This document shows, piece by piece, positions 15,898-24,227 of a DNA stretch of 35,179 nucleotides; positions within the stretch are counted from its first letter, which is position 1; each line of letters begins with the position of its first letter. The notes below the pieces were generated by a model, which did not search any database, had not been told where the DNA came from, and was given only the letters and a program-made list of their open reading frames with translations. The stretch spans positions 1-35,179 of the forward strand of contig DATBLQ010000006.1 of NCBI GenBank assembly GCA_036555325.1, read 5' to 3'. This DNA is from DATBLQ01 sp036555325 (lineage in GTDB: Bacteria; Pseudomonadota; Alphaproteobacteria; Rhizobiales; Aestuariivirgaceae). A program made the translations under genes and the position numbers.

Positions 15898-16610
15898 CAG
15901 CGCCTCTTCTTCAGGTTCGTGATCTCAATGCCGGTTACGGTGGCCTCACCGTGCTGCGGGGAGTCTCCTTCGACATGAAAGAGGGTTCTGTCGTCGCCCT
16001 CATCGGACCCAACGGGCACGGTAAATCGACGTTGCTGAAATGCATTTCAGGATTGGTTGCCCCCAGGGCCGGTGACATCGTCCTCGATGGCGAGCCGCTC
16101 TCAGGCCTCAGGCCGCACCAGGTGGTCGAGCGCGGCGTCCACCACATTCCGCAAGGCGATTTGATCTTTCCCGACATGACCGTCTACGACAATCTGATGA
16201 TGGGAGCCTACCTTCCGCTCGCCTATTCGAAAGCTCGAGCCCGCCTTGAAGAAATCTTTGCTCTTCTCCCCCGCCTGAAGGAGAGACAGCAGCAAATCGG
16301 AAGCACCTTGTCGGGTGGCGAGCGCAGAATGCTCTCGATTGGGCGCGGTCTCATGGGTGGCGGCCGCGTTCTGATGATCGATGAGCCCTCGCTCGGCTTG
16401 GCTCCGCTGGTTATCGACCAGATCTATGACTTAATTCTGAGCCTCCAGAAGCAGGGTCTGACCATCCTGATCGTAGAGGAAAATGCCAGCCGGCTTGTCG
16501 GTATCGCAGACCGCGTTTATCTGCTGGATGACGGAAAACTTGTTTGGCAGGGCACTTCGCAGGAGTTGCAGGCAAGCGAGGGCGTGTTGGCAACCTATTT
16601 GGGCACATGA
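15894..16610 (+). CDS. livF: ABC transporter ATP-binding protein, LivF type
   Basis: A 238-aa ATPase of the LivF/UrtE branch. It starts LLQVRDLNAGYGGLTVLRGVS, has Walker A GPNGHGKST (38-46), Q-loop IPQGDLIFPDMTVYDNL, a canonical signature LSGGERRML, Walker B VLMIDEPSLGLAP, and an H-loop-region residue within ILIVEENASR. The usual LivF residue there is Glu-Gln/Asn rather than His, so this is normal for the branch. The start overlaps the livG stop by four bases (ATGA) and the end overlaps livH the same way, so the subunits are translationally coupled. It should pair with the LivG-type ATPase and provide the intact signature motif. Confidence 0.93.
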   Translation: MTAPLLQVRDLNAGYGGLTVLRGVSFDMKEGSVVALIGPNGHGKSTLLKCISGLVAPRAGDIVLDGEPLSGLRPHQVVERGVHHIPQGDLIFPDMTVYDNLMMGAYLPLAYSKARARLEEIFALLPRLKERQQQIGSTLSGGERRMLSIGRGLMGGGRVLMIDEPSLGLAPLVIDQIYDLILSLQKQGLTILIVEENASRLVGIADRVYLLDDGKLVWQGTSQELQASEGVLATYLGT

Positions 16611-17485
16611 ACACGGCGACCCAAATTCTGGTGAGCGGCCTGACGCTTGGCGCCATGTACGCCATTAGCACGGTCAGCCTGTCGCTTGTATGGGGAGCAC
16701 TTAATCTTTTGAACATGGCGCAAGGTGCCATGCTGACCTTGGGTGGATATTTCGCCTACGCCACCGTGGCGTCATTGGGCTTCCCACCGGTCATAGCCGT
16801 GTTCATCACGGTAGCGCTCGGTGCTCTCGTGGGCCTTGTCATATATTTTTCCGTTATCCGGCAGATGCTCGACACCGAGGGGTTTGAGGTCAATGTCATC
16901 ATTGCTACGGTCGGAATCGGCACCGTCATCGAAAACCTGATGCTCAAGATTTTTGGGGCCTACCCCATTCGCCAACCAATCATGTGGGAGGGTGGCTTTT
17001 TCATCGGAAGGACCCACGTGCCCTACAATAGTGTCGTAATCGTCGTTGCCTCGGTGTTCCTTATGCTGGTGCTTGCCGCCATTCTCACGCGCACCCGCAT
17101 GGGGCGGGCGATCCGCGCGGTTTCGCAGAACCGCGAAGCTGCGCAGCTTATGGGAGTGCCGGTGCAATTGGTCTATGCTCAGGTTCTTCTTTTCGCTGGC
17201 GCGCTCTCTGCCGCATCAGGAATGATGCTAAGCACGATAACGACCCTCTCTCCGACCATGGGTTACGACCCCATGCTCAAGGCGTTTATTATCTGCGTCA
17301 TAGCCGGGTTAGGAAACATCGCCGGTGCCCTTTATGCCGCCTTCCTGCTGGGGGTGTTCGAAGCTCTGGTTCAGTTTCTTTTCGGTGTCCGTTTCGCCTT
17401 TCCCGCCATGCTCCTCCTGGTCATCCTTGCGCTCATCTGGCGTCCCTACGGTGTTTTTGGGCGCAGAAGGGTGTCGCGACAATGA
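16607..17485 (+). CDS. livH: Branched-chain-type ABC transporter permease, LivH type
   Basis: A 292-aa inner-membrane permease with about eight hydrophobic segments (GLTLGAMYAISTVSLSLVWG onward). Family motifs include the LivH-type opening LLNMAQGAMLTLGGYFAY, the cytoplasmic coupling segment TRMGRAIRAVSQNREAAQLMGVP, and the last helices FIICVIAGLGNIAGALYAAFLLG. The ATG at 16607 overlaps the livF stop as ATGA; the open frame extends 21 codons upstream within livF, but this start gives the normal N-terminus. It forms the translocation pore with the LivM-type subunit. The sequence looks complete. Confidence 0.93.
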   Translation: MNTATQILVSGLTLGAMYAISTVSLSLVWGALNLLNMAQGAMLTLGGYFAYATVASLGFPPVIAVFITVALGALVGLVIYFSVIRQMLDTEGFEVNVIIATVGIGTVIENLMLKIFGAYPIRQPIMWEGGFFIGRTHVPYNSVVIVVASVFLMLVLAAILTRTRMGRAIRAVSQNREAAQLMGVPVQLVYAQVLLFAGALSAASGMMLSTITTLSPTMGYDPMLKAFIICVIAGLGNIAGALYAAFLLGVFEALVQFLFGVRFAFPAMLLLVILALIWRPYGVFGRRRVSRQ

Positions 17486-18537
17486 CACCTGCCCGAAAGG
17501 ATTTGCTGATTGGCGCGCTTCTGCTGGCCGTTGCAATTGTGACGCCACTGTTCTTGAGCGGGCGCTATGTCATCGGGCAGCTGACCTTGTTCTTCATCTG
17601 GGCAACGATCGTAACGCAATGGAACTTGGTATTCGGCGTGGCGGGGATTTTTTCACTAGCACAACTCGCCCTGTTTGCTCTCGGCGGCTATTCCACCGCG
17701 ATGCTGGGACTGTACTTCAATTGGAACCTGTGGGCGGCGTTACCCATCGGCGGACTCGCGGCGGTGGTTCTAAGCTTGGTGATCGGTCTTGCCTGCCTGC
17801 GTCTACGCGGACCCTATGTGGCATTGCTTACCCTAGCTATCTCGCAGGTGATGTATCTCTTGATCATCACCGATACCGCCTGCTTTTACATGGAAGGAGT
17901 AACCTGCCGGAATTTTACGGGCGGCACGCGCGGTTTTGCCAAATACGGCGACTTCGGTTTCCGAGAACTGCTCGGCTATAAGTACATGGCCCACGGAGAT
18001 TACTATCTGGCCCTGGTCGTCCTCGCTTTGGCGACCACGTTTTCGATATTCGTCATCCACAGCCCGCTCGGTGCGGCATTTCAAGCCCTGCGTGACAATC
18101 CCGAATACGCTCGCTCGCGGGGGATCAGCCGTTTCAAGTTCCAGATGTTGGTCTTTGCCAGTTCGGCTTTTTTTACGGGCCTCGCCGGCGGAGTCTATTC
18201 CGGTTATTACAAGGTCATGGGGGCAAACACGCTCTATACTTCGCTCCTTCTGTTTTTGCTGGCGATGATGGTCATCGGTGGGCTGGGCCAGACATGGGGA
18301 CCTCTCTTGGGCGCTGCGGCTCTGATGCTCGCCGATGAGGCGCTCAAGGACTATCCCGACTATAGGGCCATGGGGGTGGGAGCTGCTCTCGTCGTATTCA
18401 TATTGCTTTGGCCCAAGGGAATCGCCGGTGGGATTTCAGCGCTGTTTGATCGCTTGAAGCCCGCCGGCAGCAATTTGCCGAAAAGCCTCGCCCTGCGCGC
18501 TAAGAACAACTCAAGGCGCTCAAATGCCGGGCCGTGA
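17482..18537 (+). CDS. livM: Branched-chain-type ABC transporter permease, LivM type
   Basis: A 351-aa inner-membrane permease with roughly nine to ten hydrophobic segments. Motifs of the LivM branch are WNLVFGVAGIFSLAQLALFALGGYS, CLRLRGPYVALLTLAISQVMY, the coupling helix SPLGAAFQALRDNPEYARSRGI and the late segment MMVIGGLGQTWGPLLGAAAL. A loop at about 130-150 (TACFYMEGVTCRNFTGGTRG) faces the periplasm and carries two cysteines that could pair. The start overlaps livH by four bases (ATGA). It is the last gene of the operon and ends 73 bases from the convergent ureG end. The basic C-terminal tail is short and unremarkable. Confidence 0.93.
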   Translation: MTPARKDLLIGALLLAVAIVTPLFLSGRYVIGQLTLFFIWATIVTQWNLVFGVAGIFSLAQLALFALGGYSTAMLGLYFNWNLWAALPIGGLAAVVLSLVIGLACLRLRGPYVALLTLAISQVMYLLIITDTACFYMEGVTCRNFTGGTRGFAKYGDFGFRELLGYKYMAHGDYYLALVVLALATTFSIFVIHSPLGAAFQALRDNPEYARSRGISRFKFQMLVFASSAFFTGLAGGVYSGYYKVMGANTLYTSLLLFLLAMMVIGGLGQTWGPLLGAAALMLADEALKDYPDYRAMGVGAALVVFILLWPKGIAGGISALFDRLKPAGSNLPKSLALRAKNNSRRSNAGP

Positions 18538-18610
18538 GACTGCTGGCGCTGATGAAGCCACCGTTCACGCCTCACGAAACCTCTTCTCATCCCACGATTG
18601 CCTTGGGCGG

Positions 18611-19246
18611 TCACTGGGTGAAAAGAACGTCGTGCGATAGCTGCTCCACCACCAAGTCTATGCCGGTGCCAGTCGCGCAATTCGTGAGGATGATGGGCCG
18701 TCCCTCCCGCACGGCAAGGGCCTCATTCACCATCAAGTCGAGATTGGCGCCCACAAGAGGAGCAAGGTCGATTTTGTTGATGATCAAAAGGTCGGACTTG
18801 ACCACCCCGGGACCACGCTTGCGTGGAATATCATCCCCTCCCGCAGTATCGATGACGAACAACCAATAATCGACGAGATCGAGAGAAAAGGTGGAAGCGA
18901 GATTATCTCCTCCCGACTCGATGAAGATGGCAGAAACGCCAGGAAACTGTGCTTCCAGCTGATCAGCAGCTTGGATGTTGAGGGTGGGGTCTTCACGAAT
19001 GACGGTATGTGGACAAGCGCCGGTTTCAACCGCGGCGACTCGCGCCGGATCTATCAAGCCGGACCGGCGCAAACGTTCGGCATCCTCCTTCGTTACAAGA
19101 TCGTTCGTTACTACAGCCAGATCCACGCCGCGAGCCTGGAGGGCAGGGATAAGCTTCTCCAAGAGCGCGGTCTTGCCGGAGCCAACCGGGCCACCGATGC
19201 CGATACGCGCTGCAGCCAGGCTTCGTGATGTGTCGCGTGGTTTCAT
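18611..19246 (-). CDS. ureG: Urease accessory GTPase UreG
   Basis: A 211-aa SIMIBI-class GTPase that powers nickel insertion into urease. Walker A is GGPVGSGKT (18-26). ETGACPHTVIRED carries the nickel-binding Cys77-Pro-His79 motif; ESGGDN (109-114) and NKIDLAPLVGA (156-166) are the G3-like and guanine-specificity motifs. All catalytic and metal residues appear intact. It is last in the minus-strand operon ureE-ureF-ureG, 15 bases after ureF, and converges on the transporter operon. An intact UreG implies that the unusual urease alpha subunit in this window is still metallated, presumably with nickel. Confidence 0.95.
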   Translation of the reverse strand: MKPRDTSRSLAAARIGIGGPVGSGKTALLEKLIPALQARGVDLAVVTNDLVTKEDAERLRRSGLIDPARVAAVETGACPHTVIREDPTLNIQAADQLEAQFPGVSAIFIESGGDNLASTFSLDLVDYWLFVIDTAGGDDIPRKRGPGVVKSDLLIINKIDLAPLVGANLDLMVNEALAVREGRPIILTNCATGTGIDLVVEQLSHDVLFTQ

Positions 19247-19261
19247 TTTCCTGTTCTAGAA

Positions 19262-19939
19262 CTAGTTGGCAAACGAACGAGCCTGCGCGGTTTCATGCCG
19301 CATGCTAGCAATTTCCGTCTGTGGCACGAAACTATGGATTTGCTCGAGCTCGACGGGAGGAATTTCAGACATTTCAACGATGTCATGATGCATCACTTTT
19401 AAAATCCGCTGAGCGCCGACATGACCAATGACTCCCAATCGCACCGATGCGCCCAGCAACCCCATGCATAAACAGTGAGCCGACATCAGCATCGCCTCTC
19501 TTGGCGGTATTCCTCTTTTTGACCAGAGGAAACCCTGCATGACCGCCAAATGGCCCATTCCCTCGCCATTCTGCACTTTTGCTTGGTATTCCCGCGCTCC
19601 ATCGGTGTTCAGACGGGCATGCACGGCAAGTAACCCATTTCCGCACCGCCGGGACCCCGATCGCAATTCAGCCGCAAGCGTCCGGATTTCGACCACTTGA
19701 TCTATTGCGACGACCCTTGCCATCGCACACGATTGGGCAGCAGCGAGCACTATCGGTCGGTCAAATTGAAGCCAGCGCTGTGCTACCTGGCCTCGAACGA
19801 ATTGCTCGACATCCTTCTCCGAGCGAATTATGCCGTCGGCGCAAAGTGTTTCCACTCCCCAGGAAAATGAAACCGAACCGGAGGGAAAATAACTGTCACC
19901 ATCCTGCAGGAGTCGTAGCACCAGCAAGCTATCGAGCAT
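19262..19939 (-). CDS. ureF: Urease accessory protein UreF
   Basis: A 225-aa all-helical UreF, which bridges UreD and UreG in the urease maturation complex. Family features are LLQDGDSYFPSGSVSFSWGVETL (about 10-32), corresponding to the usual SPSFPVGGFAYSHGLE-type opening, then GEGMGHLAVMQGFL and a C-terminal GVIGHVGAQRILKVMHHDIVEMS that corresponds to the UreF region that binds UreD/UreG. The first residues overlap the end of ureE by 11 bases, indicating coupling. The sequence is rather divergent from textbook UreF, as are its partners, consistent with a set that evolved with the unusual urease. Confidence 0.88.
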   Translation of the reverse strand: MLDSLLVLRLLQDGDSYFPSGSVSFSWGVETLCADGIIRSEKDVEQFVRGQVAQRWLQFDRPIVLAAAQSCAMARVVAIDQVVEIRTLAAELRSGSRRCGNGLLAVHARLNTDGAREYQAKVQNGEGMGHLAVMQGFLWSKRGIPPREAMLMSAHCLCMGLLGASVRLGVIGHVGAQRILKVMHHDIVEMSEIPPVELEQIHSFVPQTEIASMRHETAQARSFAN

Positions 19940-20378
19940 TCTTCACCCGTTTTGCTTTGCGACAGAAAATTAGTGGCTCAAGGCGCTGCAGATAATCTTC
20001 CTCCGGCCCTTCGAGGGCAACCTCTATACAATTTTGTCGAAACCGAACACGCCAGTGCAAATTGCCGCAAAAATAACCGAGCTCAAGCGCCGCCGTTTGA
20101 TTGGCGGGTTCCACTGTGAGCCATCGCTCAGCAGTCATTTTAACAACAGTCGCGCTGTCGCCAAGTTCAAGGATCGCACCATCCGTCAGCTTGTGATCAC
20201 GTGGTATAGCGATCAAGCATTCGGTTCCCTTGTCGGTTTTTGCACGAAGTCTTTTCCGCAACGCATCATCCTCACCTAGCAGAAGGTACTCAATCTTGCC
20301 CTCATGCACGAGCTTGTGCAGATGATCCGCCCACTTCGGGTCAGATGCAAAACCAAGCACCTTTGTGTATGTCTTCAT
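19929..20378 (-). CDS. ureE: Urease accessory nickel metallochaperone UreE
   Basis: A 149-aa UreE, which brings nickel to UreG. The N-terminal peptide-binding-like domain (about 1-75) includes RKRLRAKTDKGTECLIAIPRDHKLTDGAIL, corresponding to the family RGRLRTDDGREV.LDLPRG segment. The C-terminal domain has TAALELGYFCGNLHWRV; His108 aligns with the interfacial metal-binding histidine (His96 in Klebsiella). The His-rich tail of some UreE proteins is absent; the end is basic instead (KAKRVKNAR). It is first in ureE-ureF-ureG. A small hairpin (TGGCG-loop-CGCCA, 20390-20406) lies just upstream of the start. No strong Shine-Dalgarno sequence is seen before the ATG. Confidence 0.85.
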   Translation of the reverse strand: MKTYTKVLGFASDPKWADHLHKLVHEGKIEYLLLGEDDALRKRLRAKTDKGTECLIAIPRDHKLTDGAILELGDSATVVKMTAERWLTVEPANQTAALELGYFCGNLHWRVRFRQNCIEVALEGPEEDYLQRLEPLIFCRKAKRVKNAR

Positions 20379-20602
20379 GATGTCGGAACTGGCGGTAGAA
20401 ACGCCAACTCTATCATTCTCTCAATCAATCGATCAGGGAAAAATCCGGGAAGTCTTGAAAGAGCAATGCTGAGCACGATCTATTGGCTGTTTAGCACCAC
20501 AAGCTCAGTAAGAGCTCCAAAGCGAAGCACGGTCATCTGTAGGCAGATAAATTTCAAATTCGGGCATGATAAGCGTGTCCCACCCATTGGTGACGTTGAA
20601 AC

Positions 20603-20836
20603 TCACGCCCGCGGGGGGTAGGGGTCGTTACCATAGGTCCACTCGGGTCTGAATTTATGATCATTACCCTGAACCAGCACTTGAGCATCAACACCCCGCT
20701 CGCCGGCTCTGTGAGCTGCATCGATGGCTGAACGAATCGCCTCCTTCTGCGAGCGATACGGTCCATAGTGGGCGTGATTATAGCTAATCTTCCATTCACC
20801 TTCGGCTAGGACAACAAAATACTGGTCGCGTGCCAT
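20603..20836 (-). CDS. DUF2188 domain protein
   Basis: A 77-aa protein almost wholly occupied by a DUF2188 domain: YFVVLAEGEWKISYNHAHYGPYRSQ, then EAIRSAIDAAHRAGERG and AQVLVQGNDHKFRPEWTYG, ending with the rhizobial-type tail DPYPP. Members are small, soluble and of unknown function; the fold is expected to be a short beta sheet plus one helix. It is a single-gene unit on the minus strand between the ureE promoter region and the kinase gene. It is common in Hyphomicrobiales and so supports the host assignment. Confidence 0.85.
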   Translation of the reverse strand: MARDQYFVVLAEGEWKISYNHAHYGPYRSQKEAIRSAIDAAHRAGERGVDAQVLVQGNDHKFRPEWTYGNDPYPPRA

Positions 20837-20987
20837 TTGGGCCTCACACTGATTCGCAACGTGCGAAATTATAGGAAGACACAGATGGGGTGTCTAACCC
20901 GCAAAATGGCCCAAATCGAAAATTTGAAGTGAGTCAGCCCAGGTTCTTCCGGGCTCTTGCTTCTAAACTGCAGCCGACGCGACCCCT

Positions 20988-23288
20988 TCAGGCCGCCAGC
21001 GCACGCTTCACCTTTGTGGTCAGATCATTGCGGGTGAACGGCTTGTTCACCAGATCGATCGCATCGGGAAGCTCCTGCATTTGACGAACAGAGCCGGGAG
21101 CATAACCCGACATGAAGAGAAGCTTGAGTTGAGGTCGGATCTTGAGAGCGCGCGCGGCAAGCTCGGGCCCATTCATGCCACCCGCCATAATGACGTCCGA
21201 CAGGACAAGATCGATGTCCTTGCGACTCTCTATGATTTGCAGCGCCTCTGCGCCGTTTGAAGCGGTAAGTGTCTCCACGCCGAGGTCGGCAATCATTGCG
21301 GCGGCTACTTCACGTACCCCGTCATTGTCTTCGACCACGAGTACGACGGCGCGATGCTCGGGTTCATTGCTGGCTCTAGGGGTCGCTTTTGGTCTGACGG
21401 GGGAGGCCTCCACCGCCTCGCTACGAGCACGCGGCAGATAGATTTTCACGCTCGTACCATGACCCACTTCCGAGTAGATCTTGATATGGCCGCCCGACTG
21501 CTTGACAAAACCATAGATCATCGAGAGACCTAGCCCCGAACCCGCCTCCGGCGCTTTTGTGGTGAAGAAAGGCTGAAACACCTTGTCGAGATTCTCCTTG
21601 GGAATCCCGCAGCCCGTATCTGTGACGGCGATCATCGAATAGTCGCCTGCCATCACCTCGTCGTGCTGGCCGCAATAGGTGTCGTCCAGCGTGACGTTGC
21701 ACCACTCGACCACTAGTCTGCCACCCTTCGGCAGCATCGCATCGCGCGCATTGATGCAAAGGTTGAGGATGGCTGTCTCGAGTTGGGAAACATCGACATT
21801 GATCGGCCAGATCCCGCTCGGTGGAGCCATGATGAAATCGACGCTTTCGCCCACTGCCTGGCGAAGCATCGGCTCCATCTTCGGCAGTTGCACGTTGAGG
21901 TCGACGGAGGTTGATTGCAAGGTCTGCAGACGTGAGAACGCCAACAGCCGTTTGGTGAGTTCCGAGCCACGCTCAACGGCATCGAGAGCCGCCTTTATCC
22001 GTTTGGCGGCACGTTCATCATCGCGAACCAGTTGATCCACGAGCTGCAGGTTGCCCATCACGACCATGAGGAGATTGTTGAAGTCGTGCGCAATGCCGCC
22101 GGTGAGCTGGCCCACGGCTTCCATCTTCTGGGCTTGCAGATATTTTTTCTCCAGCGCCTTGCGCTCGGAAATATCCTGGCAGATGCCGAACAAGGAAACG
22201 ACATCGCCTTCTTCGCGTTCCGCCTCGATCGAGGCCTCGATATGTCTCTCGATCGAGCCTGGCAGATCGAGCATGAATTCGAGCGTCATGTTGCGGCCAA
22301 GTTTCGCCAGCTCGAATGCCTCTTTCCATTTCTCCTGATCATCGGGCGACATGACGCTCTCGATCAGCGACAGGGAAGGTGGCAGCACCGTATCGGCTAT
22401 GCCGAACAAATCGAGCATTTCGTCGGAAAATTTCACAATGCCGCTGTCGATCGTGTAATGCCAGCTGCCGATTCGCGCGGCAGCTTGGGAACGGCGCAGG
22501 TTGCGTTCGGAAAACCGCAGTCGCTCGAATGCATTCATTTGTTCTGTGATGTTGCGCGAGAGCCCGATCGTCTTCGTCGGCTTACCGTCAACCGGATCCC
22601 TCAGCACGCCGGCTATCACTTCAACCCAGATGTACTTTTCTTCACGCGTGCGAATGCGATATTTGGTTTGCCACTGGTCCACATGGTTGCCGGAATTGGT
22701 AAGGGAGAAGTGGATGGTCTTTTTCACGTCATCGGGGTGCACCCGTTCGTTCCAGCTGTGGAACGTCAGGGATGGATCGCCGAGCGGATAGCCGAGCATC
22801 TCGTAAACCTCAGGGGAGAGGTTGGAGACTCCGGTTCGATAGTCGAAGTCCCACAACGCGTAACCGCCGCTTCTCAGCGCCAGTTGCAATCGTCGTTCCA
22901 CGTCGTGGGTCTCTGAGATGAACGCCGCCTGCGAACTCTGGCCGATGAGCAGCATGACTTCCCGGCCGTCCGCCTTCATCATTCGTGCGGTGAAACGGGC
23001 AAGTTTTGGAGCGCCGACCGGAGGTGAATAGGTTACCTCGATGCGGGTCGCCGAATTCTGCCCGGCGTCGTTGGTTTCATCCGTTACATAGCGGGCTGAA
23101 AGCCTGCCCATGCCAAACTTTGCCAGCGTCTGCCCTACGATTTCCTCACGCTGAACCCGCCATCTCTCGACAAGACAGGGAGTGACTTCGATGATGCACG
23201 CGTCTGGAAGCGTCACCGCCATCAACTCGACACTCGCAATCTGAAGCGTTTTGGCGAGTTCCACGATTGAGGCAGGAGTTCCGAGCAT
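20988..23288 (-). CDS. Soluble hybrid sensor histidine kinase with PAS domains and C-terminal receiver
   Basis: A 766-aa signalling protein without clear membrane segments, so probably cytoplasmic. It has a PAS-like N-terminus (about 12-115), a PAS/PAC unit (about 132-252, ending IGLSRNITEQ), a second PAS/PAC unit (about 262-378, ending FGICQDISERK), a dimerisation/phosphoacceptor domain with His401 (GGIAHDFNNLL), an HATPase domain (N-box NARDAM, DTGCGIP 557-563, SGLGLSMIYG), and a receiver domain (about 646-765) with Asp698 (LSDVIMAGGMNG) and Lys749. The kinase is of the HDFNN (HisKA subfamily) type common in rhizobia. No cognate response regulator gene lies nearby. A link to the urease/DMFase island is possible only by position. 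Confidence 0.92.
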   Translation of the reverse strand: MLGTPASIVELAKTLQIASVELMAVTLPDACIIEVTPCLVERWRVQREEIVGQTLAKFGMGRLSARYVTDETNDAGQNSATRIEVTYSPPVGAPKLARFTARMMKADGREVMLLIGQSSQAAFISETHDVERRLQLALRSGGYALWDFDYRTGVSNLSPEVYEMLGYPLGDPSLTFHSWNERVHPDDVKKTIHFSLTNSGNHVDQWQTKYRIRTREEKYIWVEVIAGVLRDPVDGKPTKTIGLSRNITEQMNAFERLRFSERNLRRSQAAARIGSWHYTIDSGIVKFSDEMLDLFGIADTVLPPSLSLIESVMSPDDQEKWKEAFELAKLGRNMTLEFMLDLPGSIERHIEASIEAEREEGDVVSLFGICQDISERKALEKKYLQAQKMEAVGQLTGGIAHDFNNLLMVVMGNLQLVDQLVRDDERAAKRIKAALDAVERGSELTKRLLAFSRLQTLQSTSVDLNVQLPKMEPMLRQAVGESVDFIMAPPSGIWPINVDVSQLETAILNLCINARDAMLPKGGRLVVEWCNVTLDDTYCGQHDEVMAGDYSMIAVTDTGCGIPKENLDKVFQPFFTTKAPEAGSGLGLSMIYGFVKQSGGHIKIYSEVGHGTSVKIYLPRARSEAVEASPVRPKATPRASNEPEHRAVVLVVEDNDGVREVAAAMIADLGVETLTASNGAEALQIIESRKDIDLVLSDVIMAGGMNGPELAARALKIRPQLKLLFMSGYAPGSVRQMQELPDAIDLVNKPFTRNDLTTKVKRALAA

Positions 23289-23494
23289 GAGCCGAGGCTT
23301 CCGGATATGTGCAACTTGGTACAGTCTCGCTAAGAATGATGAAACAAGGGTTTATCGCTCCTCGCCATTTTGAAGGTTTTTAACGCGCTGTTTTGGTTTA
23401 AGAAGTCGTGGCCGCAAACGCTGAGCGGTTGAACCGCGAGCGGCTTTCGAGGCATAAGCGTTAACCAGTATTTCATGGGTAGGGGGATCGGCCG

Positions 23495-23992
23495 ATGGAT
23501 GACAGGCATCAGAAAAGCTTTCCCGTCTCATGGGACCAGTTTCACCGCGATTCCCGGGCGCTTGCATGGCGGCTGGCGGGCGAGGGGCCATTCGAAGCCG
23601 TCGTCGCCGTAACTCGCGGCGGCTTGGTGCCGGCGGCTATTGTGGCGCGAGAGCTTGGGATCAGAGTCATCGAGACTGTATGCATTGCGAGCTATGATTA
23701 CGACAAACAGGGCCAGCTTGAAGTACTGAAGGTTGTCGGTGAGGCGATAGCCGGTCCCGACGGGGGTGCAAAGGTGCTGATCGTCGACGATCTCGTCGAT
23801 ACCGGGGCGACGGCTCGGGTTGTGCGCGCAATGCTCCCCAAGGCCCATTTCGCCACGGTATATGCAAAGCCGGAGGGCCGGCCGCTCGTCGATACCTTCA
23901 TCACTGAAGTCAGCCAGGATACCTGGATCTATCTTCCTTGGGATATGGGACTGGCCTTCACGCCACCGATTCGCGACGGCGCCAAGGTCTAG
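23495..23992 (+). CDS. gpt: Xanthine phosphoribosyltransferase
   Basis: A 165-aa purine-salvage enzyme that converts xanthine or guanine plus PRPP to XMP or GMP. It matches the Gpt family over its length: FPVSWDQFHRDSRALAWRL, VAVTRGGLVPAAIVARELGIR, ETVCIASYDYDKQGQLEVLK, the PRPP-binding loop VLIVDDLVDTGATARVVR (about 93-110) and the C-terminal WIYLPWDMGLAFTPPI typical of XGPRT. It is cytoplasmic, perhaps membrane-associated. The start ATG 23495 is followed closely by a second in-frame-looking ATG only out of frame, so this start is used. It is a single gene, divergent from the histidine kinase. Confidence 0.94.
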   Translation: MDDRHQKSFPVSWDQFHRDSRALAWRLAGEGPFEAVVAVTRGGLVPAAIVARELGIRVIETVCIASYDYDKQGQLEVLKVVGEAIAGPDGGAKVLIVDDLVDTGATARVVRAMLPKAHFATVYAKPEGRPLVDTFITEVSQDTWIYLPWDMGLAFTPPIRDGAKV

Positions 23993-24227
23993 GGTTGTCA
24001 GGCCCACTCTTGAAATTTCTCTCCAGCGTCCTGCGAACTGCCCCAATTCACGGGCTGGCAAGGAACTTGCTTGGCGCAGGTGTAGCGCCGGTGCCACAAG
24101 CTCGCTGTTATTTTGCCTCCCCCTTGTGGGCCCAAAAGTTAATGATCATAGTGCCGCTCAAGGCTCGGGAAATTGTGCGGCGGGGCGGAACTCGAAAGGG
24201 GCGGACTCAAGGGGGGTCCGGACGAGG

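Noticed and set aside
15097..18537. Reading the transporter as a plain branched-chain amino acid system
   Set aside because: The family name fits, but the Tat-type binding protein and the DMFase gene in the same operon point to an amide or urea-type solute; gene symbols are kept only as subunit-type labels.
22032..22916. Long plus-strand open frame (294 codons) opposite the histidine kinase
   Set aside because: Antisense shadow of a gene with clear kinase and PAS motifs; its own translation shows no domain.
23820..24227. N-terminal extension of the outer-membrane protein frame back to 23820
   Set aside because: It overlaps gpt in another frame and reads as low-complexity noise; the signal peptide starts at the TTG at 24228.
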